A stretch of 19,983 nucleotides of DNA from positions 1 through 19,983 of the forward strand of contig JBBRTW010000075.1 in the NCBI GenBank assembly GCA_038244055.1, written 5' to 3'. Both the position numbers and the translations under genes were made by a program. The DNA is from DASPKW01 sp038244055 (GTDB taxonomy: Bacteria > Planctomycetota > Phycisphaerae > Tepidisphaerales > Tepidisphaeraceae). Positions 14,757-19,983 of this stretch are shown here, one piece after another (positions within the stretch are counted from its first letter, which is position 1; each line of letters begins with the position of its first letter). The notes under the pieces were generated by a model. The model did no database searches and had not been told where the DNA came from. It was given only the letters and a program-made list of their open reading frames with translations.

Positions 14757-15140
14757 TACGATCTTCCTCCGCGTACGATCGAGACTTGTCTGAATTCCGT
14801 TGACGCCACCGATGTCGAAACCCATTGTTGCTTGGCGCGCCCTTCCGGGCAATACCGGTGATCCGCATTTCTCGGGTGCCACAATGCGACTCGCCAAATA
14901 GACAACTCCGCTCGAAACTGCTGAAATGCTACAGGACGAGATCATGCGTGAAAGTTGTCCTGTGGTTTGGCGGCCACAGTCGTCGTGGGCAGATCCTTCA
15001 GTAGACGATCTTCATCACCAGCGGCGGGAAGGCGTATAGGCGAACGCTCAACGCGCAGGGAGTAGCGCCGTCGGACCAGCCGATCAAACTGCCGCCCTGG
15101 GGAGCGGGGTGATACGCGCCGACGATAGATGATCACCGTG
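14757..15140 (-). other. Intergenic region with an inverted repeat and a possible gene remnant
   Basis: This 384-base stretch lies between the hydrolase stop and the nag operon. It contains a perfect 7-bp inverted repeat, ACAGGAC (14931-14937) and GTCCTGT (14957-14963), about 175 bases before the operon start. At 14998-15132 on the minus strand is a 44-codon open stretch without a good start. It ends in LYAFPPLVMKIVY and has GC-rich third positions like the real genes. No promoter is clear. Confidence 0.4.
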
Positions 15141-15974
15141 TTATCTCAAGTTGCTCCACAACCAGTCCCGCCCTTCCGAAGCCCCGCGGGCCGCTTCCGC
15201 ACTCAGGCCATCGCTATGCCCAGCGCCCGAGTTCTCGACGATCCGTTTTGGCCCGGCATATGCGGCAGCCACACGCCTCTGATAGGACTCCGGAACAATT
15301 CCATCTCCCGTTGAAATGATGAAAACCGCTGGAGCCCTCACATTGGCGGCGTTGGCAAGTGAATCGAGATCATCGGGCACTTTGCACGCTACTGGGCCGG
15401 CCAACAGCCATAGATTCCACCACCCATATCGACCGAGGATGAGTTGCTTGAGCGGGGGCGGATTCTGCAACAGCAAACCCGCGACCGGCCGCTCCCGCGC
15501 GACTTTCAGCGCTACGGCCGTCCCGAAACTCGCGGCGTGAATGAAGATGCGCCGGGTTGGGTGGCGCGCGTGGATGTCATCGTATGCGGCGATTGCCGAA
15601 GGGGCGACATCGGCCAGCCGCCCGGTGGAGTCGGAGCCCCCGTAGCCCGGGAAGTTGAGACCCCAGACTTCAACGGGATGATCTCCCCATGCGCCGGCGA
15701 CCATCGCGGTCCAAGGCTCGGCGCGGGCTCTTTGGCCGGGAAGGAAGAGAACGATCGCCTCGGGCTCGCGCGATTGTGCGCCGGGGGATCGGGCGAGCCA
15801 GCATTCAACCGCGCGACCATCATGCGTGATAACCTGCCGCGTCAGACCCGATGCATCGAGCGAATCGTGGTTCGATCCGAGGATGACCCAGTCCGCGCTG
15901 CATCCGCCAATGATGACCATCAAGATGGGCACCGCCAGCAATAGCCATCGCCATCTCGGCCGGGAAAATCGCAT
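15141..15974 (-). CDS. Membrane-anchored alpha/beta hydrolase
   Basis: A 277-residue protein with an N-terminal basic segment and hydrophobic stretch (WLLLAVPILMVIIGGC, ending at C25), so it is probably exported and possibly lipid-anchored. The alpha/beta-hydrolase fold follows: strand IVLFLPGQRARAEPW (oxyanion region), GLNFPGYGGSDS, the nucleophile elbow HAASFG (S149), and the remaining triad D224 in ISTGDGIVP and H253 in GAGHSDG. The elbow is A-x-S-x-G, not G-x-S-x-G. Resemblance is to the Bem46/FrsA-like hydrolases; the substrate is unknown. The ATG at 15974 opens the signal segment. It diverges from rsmH across 46 bases. Confidence 0.8.
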   Translation of the reverse strand: MRFSRPRWRWLLLAVPILMVIIGGCSADWVILGSNHDSLDASGLTRQVITHDGRAVECWLARSPGAQSREPEAIVLFLPGQRARAEPWTAMVAGAWGDHPVEVWGLNFPGYGGSDSTGRLADVAPSAIAAYDDIHARHPTRRIFIHAASFGTAVALKVARERPVAGLLLQNPPPLKQLILGRYGWWNLWLLAGPVACKVPDDLDSLANAANVRAPAVFIISTGDGIVPESYQRRVAAAYAGPKRIVENSGAGHSDGLSAEAARGASEGRDWLWSNLR

Positions 15975-16020
15975 CCCAACAGTATCGAGCGCCGCCGCAT
16001 CCACTACAATGATCCCGATC

Positions 16021-17034
16021 ATGAAACCGCGCGATGTCAGACATATCCCCGTCCTTCTCGATTCCGTCCTGCGCGTGCTCGCGCCCAGGCCGGGGCAGGT
16101 CATTGTCGATTGCACACTCGGCCTGGGCGGGCACAGCGCCGCCCTGCTCCAGCGAATCGCCCCAACCGGCCGGCTTATCGGAATCGACTTCGACCCCGCC
16201 AACATCCGCCTGGCCCGGGCCCGCCTTGAATCGATCGGCGCCACGGTGACGACCCATCCACAGGATATTCCTGCCGCATCCTCACTGCCCGATGCCCTGG
16301 TCTTCGGCTCATCCGTCCGCAAGCTATCCGCGCCCGCGCGCGTCGATTTATTCAATACCAATTTCGCCGGCCTGCCCAACGTGCTGCGCGAACTCGGGAT
16401 CGATAAGATTGACGCCCTGCTGGCGGATATCGGCGTGGCCTCGACACAGATCGATGACCCCGCCCGCGGCTTCTCCTACCGCCTGCCCGGCCCGCTCGAC
16501 ATGCGCATGGACCCCACGCGCGGCCAGCCCGCTTCGGCATTGCTGGCGCGGCTTTCTGAAAAGGAACTGGCCGAGGCGCTGCTGGAACTGGGCGATGAAA
16601 CCGATGCCCCGCGGATCGCCCGCCTGATTGTCCAGCGCCGAAAAGCCAAGCCGATCCTGACCACTTTCGATCTGATGTCGCTGGTCTGCGAAGCCCGCGA
16701 TTTTACCATCGAGCGCGGCGCGGGCGCGAAACTGCACCCGGCCGCGCGTACCTTCCAAGCCCTGCGCATTCTGGTCAATCGCGAACTCGCCAACCTCGAA
16801 CGGTTGCTTGCGGTGCTGCCGGAAATCCTCGCGCCGGGTGGAATCGCGGGAATCATTTCCTTCCATTCCGGTGAAGATCGGCGCGTGAAACAATCCTTTC
16901 GCGAGGGTTTGCGGGGCGGCGATTACTCAGAAATCTCCCCCGATCCGGTCACGGCCACCGAAGAGGAAATTCTCGCCAACCCGCGCTCGCGCGCGGCGAA
17001 ATTCAGATGGGCGATTGCGGGAAAGCTTCAATGA
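16021..17034 (+). CDS. rsmH: 16S rRNA (cytosine1402-N4)-methyltransferase
   Basis: A 337-residue SAM-dependent enzyme that methylates N4 of C1402 in the ribosomal P site. Motifs: HIPVLLDSVL (8-17), SAM-binding VDCTLGLGGHSAAL (29-42), IGIDFDP (53-59), ADIGVASTQIDDPARGFSYR (135-154) and PLDMRMD, then FHSGEDRRVK near 290. The last is normally FHSLEDR, so Leu is replaced by Gly. Between IDFDP and NFAGLPNVL there are about 25 extra residues (around 75-108). The ATG at 16021 matches the family start; an ATG four codons upstream is also possible. No Shine-Dalgarno is visible and TACAAT ends 10 bases upstream. It is not followed by ftsL, ftsI or mur genes, unlike the usual mraZ-rsmH cluster. Confidence 0.93.
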   Translation: MKPRDVRHIPVLLDSVLRVLAPRPGQVIVDCTLGLGGHSAALLQRIAPTGRLIGIDFDPANIRLARARLESIGATVTTHPQDIPAASSLPDALVFGSSVRKLSAPARVDLFNTNFAGLPNVLRELGIDKIDALLADIGVASTQIDDPARGFSYRLPGPLDMRMDPTRGQPASALLARLSEKELAEALLELGDETDAPRIARLIVQRRKAKPILTTFDLMSLVCEARDFTIERGAGAKLHPAARTFQALRILVNRELANLERLLAVLPEILAPGGIAGIISFHSGEDRRVKQSFREGLRGGDYSEISPDPVTATEEEILANPRSRAAKFRWAIAGKLQ

Positions 17035-17160
17035 CGTGGCGACCTTGGCTCGCAATGCAGCGACAGATCCATTCCGCGGGCCTTCTCGTAAGCTGATTTC
17101 TTGAAACAGCAAGCCTGCTGATTCACCTGATGGATGCCCCATCGCGCCAGACGCTGGCTC

Positions 17161-18333
17161 TCACCAGCCGGTGTGGAGTTCGCGATAGTGGCCAACCCAC
17201 CGCCCCGCGATCGCATCCCAACCATAGCGCCCCATCGCATACTCCCGACCCTTTCGCCCCGCCTCGCGCCGCATCGCCGCATCCGACATCCATCGCGCCA
17301 TCTCCGCCGCGAATGGCACTGCATCCGCCGCCATTGCGCCCCCCGCTCCCGCCTCAACCACATCCGGCCACATATTCACCTCGCGCGAAATCAACACCGC
17401 CGTCCCCGCCGCCATCGCCTCCGCCACGACGATGCCGAAATTCTCATGGTGGCTCGGCAGCACGAACAAATCCGCATCCACCAGCGCCTCGATCCGCTCG
17501 CGATCGCGGATCAGGCCCGTGAAGATCGTGCGATCGCCGATCCCATGCTGCGACACCATCGCCCGGACCACGCGCTCGTATCCATCGTAGTCCGGCCCCG
17601 CCAGCACCAGGCGCGCCCCCGAGGTGTCCGTCTTCGCGAATCGCGCGAACGCAGGTATCAATACATCCAGCCCCTTCTGCGGACTGAGCCGGCTGAAGAA
17701 TAGAACGATCGGCCACTCGGCCAGTTCCGAGTAGCGCCGCCGAAACGTCCCGCGCTCCGGCAGGGATTCAAATTCCGCCAGATCCAGGCCCACGGGCTCA
17801 ATGATCGAGCTCGGCCGAAGATTCAGCGGCCTGACCAGATCGCGCTCGGCCGCCGTCGTGTAATGAATCGCGGCCGCGGCATTGAGATTCCCCCGCAGAC
17901 GAATCGCCATGTAAAGCCGCTTGCCCCAACGATGGATCGTCGATCCGCTCGACAAACTCCACGGCGAGAGCATGCCGTGCGGCGTCACCACATATGGCAC
18001 GCGCTGCTTCTGACATGCCCGCGCGGCCTGATGTTGAATCTCCTCCCACAGCGCATGAATGTGAACCACATCCACCTTCGCCACCGCCGCCGCAACCGCG
18101 CTGGATAGCTCAGGATGCCGAGAAAGTTTTCCGCTCGCCTGGCCAATGAGGTCCACCTTCACCCCCCTGCTTCGCATCCGTTCCGCAATCGGAAATCCGC
18201 TACGAATCTGCCACGTCGCCATCGCGCAAACATCCAGCCCCGCCCGCACCTGCGCCTCGGCCAATCCCACCAGCGCGAACGTAGGCCCGCCGTTTTCGGG
18301 ATCCAGGCCGGAAATAATGTGCAATATGCGCAT
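17161..18333 (-). CDS. Group 1 (GT4) glycosyltransferase
   Basis: A 390-residue GT-B fold enzyme. The N-terminal domain begins MRILHIISGLDPENGGP with the glycine-rich acceptor loop, followed by VVHIHALWEE and VVTPHGMLSPWS. The C-terminal donor domain holds VLFFSRLSPQKGLDVLI, LVLAGPDYDG and the E-x7-E motif in ENFGIVVAEAMAAG. These are typical of GT4 enzymes that add sugars to lipopolysaccharide, exopolysaccharide or small acceptors. Donor and acceptor are not predictable. It begins 13 bases after the Anbu protease stop, with a GGGGGCG purine run before the ATG, so the two are probably co-transcribed. A glycosyltransferase is not a standard member of Anbu operons. Confidence 0.88.
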   Translation of the reverse strand: MRILHIISGLDPENGGPTFALVGLAEAQVRAGLDVCAMATWQIRSGFPIAERMRSRGVKVDLIGQASGKLSRHPELSSAVAAAVAKVDVVHIHALWEEIQHQAARACQKQRVPYVVTPHGMLSPWSLSSGSTIHRWGKRLYMAIRLRGNLNAAAAIHYTTAAERDLVRPLNLRPSSIIEPVGLDLAEFESLPERGTFRRRYSELAEWPIVLFFSRLSPQKGLDVLIPAFARFAKTDTSGARLVLAGPDYDGYERVVRAMVSQHGIGDRTIFTGLIRDRERIEALVDADLFVLPSHHENFGIVVAEAMAAGTAVLISREVNMWPDVVEAGAGGAMAADAVPFAAEMARWMSDAAMRREAGRKGREYAMGRYGWDAIAGRWVGHYRELHTGW

Positions 18334-18346
18334 GTGTCGCCCCCGA

Positions 18347-19195
18347 TCAGGCCCCCGGCTGCGCTCGTTTGGGCGTCGATTGCGCCGACTGGGCCATCGC
18401 CTCGGCCGAATTCTCGGCGTTGGGCTCGACCAACTGGATGCTCTGATCCTTGGCGTTGCTTTCGCCGCTGGGGGTCAGGCGCACGTTTGGCAGGCGCGAG
18501 ACCGCCTGCCGCAGCGCCTGCTGCCAGCGCGAGCGGATTTTGGCCAGGTCCGGATCGTTCTCAGGGAAGCGCCTGCGCCGCCGGAAATCGAGTTCGCCCG
18601 GCTGATACACCAGCAGGTCGATGGGCGGCCCCACCGTCACATTCGATTTCATCGTCGAATCGAGCGACAGCAGCGCATACTTGGCCGCCTCTTCCAAAGT
18701 CGTGTGATCGTAGCGAATCCCACGATCCAGGATCGGCCGGCCGTATTTCGCTTCGCCAATCTGCAAAAACGGGGAATCCTCCGTCGCCTGCAGCGGGTTG
18801 CCTTGCGGGTAGACCAGGTACAGCCCATGCGCGCTTCCCTTGATCTGCCCCGCCAAAATCAGGTTGACGTTGAATTTGTACTCATCGCGCTCCAGCGCCG
18901 CCCGGTCCATCTCCGCCACGCGCCGGACCTGGTCCCCGACCACACGCGCCGCATCGTACATGCTCGCCACCTTGGCCAGCCCCTGCCCTTGGTCGAAATC
19001 GCGCCGCAGCAGGGTCATCACCGATTGCGTGCATGAAAGCGATCCGGATGCCAGCAGCACGAACGCCCGCTCCCCCGGCTGCACGAACGTGTACATCTTC
19101 TGGCAGACGTTGACCTGATCCATTCCCGAATTGGTCCGGGAATCCGAGGCCATCACCAGTCCAAATCGCGTCATTATTCCAAGGCAGTAGGTCAT
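18347..19195 (-). CDS. Anbu-type proteasome-like protease
   Basis: A 282-residue member of the predicted proteasome-type protease family (COG3484, Anbu, 'ancestral beta-subunit'). It begins MTYCLGIMTRFGLVMASDSRTNSG: after removal of Met, the N-terminal Thr would be the nucleophile. D18 (in ASDSRTN) and K33 (in QKMYTF) match the catalytic Asp/Lys positions of Ntn-hydrolases, counting from the initiator Met. The body (residues 45-210) fits the alpha-beta-beta-alpha fold. The C-terminal 60 residues are Ser/Gln/Ala-rich and probably disordered, an extension beyond the family core. The ATG at 19195 is chosen because it places Thr at position 2; a non-ATG start further upstream would bury it. A transglutaminase-like gene precedes it by 258 bases, the known Anbu context. 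Confidence 0.9.
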   Translation of the reverse strand: MTYCLGIMTRFGLVMASDSRTNSGMDQVNVCQKMYTFVQPGERAFVLLASGSLSCTQSVMTLLRRDFDQGQGLAKVASMYDAARVVGDQVRRVAEMDRAALERDEYKFNVNLILAGQIKGSAHGLYLVYPQGNPLQATEDSPFLQIGEAKYGRPILDRGIRYDHTTLEEAAKYALLSLDSTMKSNVTVGPPIDLLVYQPGELDFRRRRRFPENDPDLAKIRSRWQQALRQAVSRLPNVRLTPSGESNAKDQSIQLVEPNAENSAEAMAQSAQSTPKRAQPGA

Positions 19196-19309
19196 GGTGT
19201 CATCAACTTCGGTGCGGCGTAGCAAGCTAAAGAGAATTGAACCAACCCTATCCTAGCCGCGCGCCCAATTGATTTCACGCCCTTATTTGTTTTGGAACGC
19301 CAAGACGAT

Positions 19310-19434
19310 CACAGAGCACTCCGAGGACACCGAGAACACAGAGAAGGAAAAGAAAAAGCTGGAAACGGGTGGATCAACTTGAGCTCCTCTTCACCCCTCT
19401 ATTCTTCCTCTATACTCTCTGTACTCTCCGTGGT
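19310..19434 (+). repeat. Nonamer repeat arrays in inverted orientation
   Basis: Four 9-base units, CACAGAGCA, CTCCGAGGA, CACCGAGAA and CACAGAGAA, lie at 19310-19345. Three units of the opposite orientation lie at 19408-19434; read on the minus strand they are CCACGGAGA, GTACAGAGA and GTATAGAGG. The two arrays can pair imperfectly across about 60 bases and so could form a long hairpin between the transglutaminase-like and Anbu genes. Confidence 0.7.
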
Positions 19435-19453
19435 TTCTTCGCCAATCCCGCGA

Positions 19454-19983
19454 TCATTGCTGCTGTTGCTGCTGCTGCTGCACCACGTCCCCATCGCGCG
19501 TCTGCTGCTGCTGATGTTCCTGCTGCTGCGAGGCCACGGTCCGGTCCACCACCATCGAATACTCGCGGTAACTGTCCAGCGGGATCGCTTCCAGGCGCTC
19601 GGCCGCCAGCGCGGCCGGGATTTCGTCCAGTTCATCCGAATTCACCGCCACGCCGATCGATTCGGTCGCCTTGCCGCGATAGACGCCCTTGTTCGGCGGC
19701 ACATCCCGGTAATCGCGCCCCACCGCCACCTTCAGAAAATTCTGGCTCACCGTGCAGCGATTGGTCGGATCGAACCCGACCCAGCCGATCGATGGGAAGA
19801 GCAATTCGCACCACGCATGCGTCTGCGTATAGCCGCGATAGCGCCGATCGCGGTCCGGATGGATCAAGCCCGACACATACCGCGCTGGAATCTTCAGCGC
19901 CCGCGCCAGCCCGATCATCAGGTGCGTGAAATCCTGGCACACGCCGCAGCCATGCTCCAGCACCTCGGAAATCGAGCTGCTGG
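19454..19983 (-). CDS. Transglutaminase-like superfamily protein, C-terminal part (5' end outside window)
   Basis: The last 176 codons of a transglutaminase/protease-fold protein. The complete catalytic triad is visible: Cys in HGCGVCQDFTH, His in YTQTHAWCEL and Asp in GFDPTNRCTV. KVAVGRDYRDVPPNKGVYRG and KATESIGVAV close the core, as in COG1305 proteins that accompany Anbu proteases. The frame is open to the window edge; the codon at 19963 is an internal GTG. After the core comes an acidic linker and a tail in which 15 of the last 25 residues are glutamine, ending in eight consecutive Gln. Family members of this kind are soluble and of uncertain function; isopeptide or amide hydrolysis is the usual proposal. 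Confidence 0.9.
   Translation of the reverse strand, partial: SSSISEVLEHGCGVCQDFTHLMIGLARALKIPARYVSGLIHPDRDRRYRGYTQTHAWCELLFPSIGWVGFDPTNRCTVSQNFLKVAVGRDYRDVPPNKGVYRGKATESIGVAVNSDELDEIPAALAAERLEAIPLDSYREYSMVVDRTVASQQQEHQQQQTRDGDVVQQQQQQQQ
19457..19528 (-). repeat. CAG/CAA trinucleotide repeat encoding a polyglutamine tail
   Basis: Three in-frame runs of glutamine codons lie at the end of the transglutaminase-like gene: three (19520-19528), four (19502-19513) and eight (19457-19480, directly before the TGA). Thirteen of the fifteen codons are CAG and two are CAA, so the DNA is close to a pure triplet microsatellite and liable to slippage. Confidence 0.92.

Noticed and set aside
13079..14861. 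Two long plus-strand frames opposite nagB and the isomerase
   Set aside because: They lack recognisable domains or binding sites and mirror genes with intact catalytic motifs.
14942..15136. A 64-codon minus-strand frame before the nag operon
   Set aside because: Codon third positions are less GC-rich than in the alternative frame of the same stretch, and there is no binding site or similarity.
17153..17168. Hairpin GCTGG/CCAGC at the end of the GT4 gene as a terminator
   Set aside because: The stem is only 5 bp, overlaps the stop codon and has no T-run.

Overview
The window is GC-rich bacterial DNA with closely packed genes on both strands. Several genes suggest the Planctomycetota or a neighbouring lineage, possibly a Phycisphaerae-like environmental bacterium. 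These are a eukaryote-type UDP-GlcNAc pyrophosphorylase, an unusual NagA/NagB pair, an Anbu proteasome-like protease beside a transglutaminase-like gene, an rsmH outside any division-and-wall cluster, and intergenic short tandem repeats. This assignment is inference from gene content, not a phylogeny.

Layout. 1-1245: 3' part of rpsA (four S1 domains) and its terminator. 1320-2368 (-): an orphan antitoxin-like gene, then a PIN toxin and an RHH antitoxin that overlap; two palindromes sit at the PIN promoter. 2404-6179 (-): a probable operon running GT2 glycosyltransferase, a BshC-like protein of unknown function, a TIM-barrel isomerase and a single-domain response regulator. A heptamer repeat fills the gap before the isomerase. 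6257-7378 (+): a TPR protein behind a promoter that overlaps an 11-bp inverted repeat. 7329-8787 (-): cmk and plsC, with plsC ending inside the TPR gene. 9044-11729 (+): promoter, UDP-GlcNAc pyrophosphorylase and a secreted GH53 galactanase, ending at a strong hairpin. 11875-14756 (-): a sugar isomerase-nagB-nagA operon. 15141-15974 (-): a membrane-anchored alpha/beta hydrolase. 16021-17034 (+): rsmH. 17161-19983 (-): a transglutaminase-like gene (cut by the window edge) with a polyglutamine tail, a nonamer-repeat hairpin region, the Anbu protease, and a GT4 glycosyltransferase.

How they fit together. Two parts concern amino sugars: UDP-GlcNAc synthesis and a separate operon that deacetylates and deaminates GlcNAc-6-phosphate to fructose-6-phosphate. 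The galactanase adds breakdown of external polysaccharide. The Anbu/transglutaminase pair is the edge of a conserved but poorly understood operon that usually also holds an ATP-grasp protein and an alpha-E protein, which would lie beyond the right end. The least understood parts are the GT2/BshC-like/isomerase operon, the polyglutamine tail, and the two short-repeat families.
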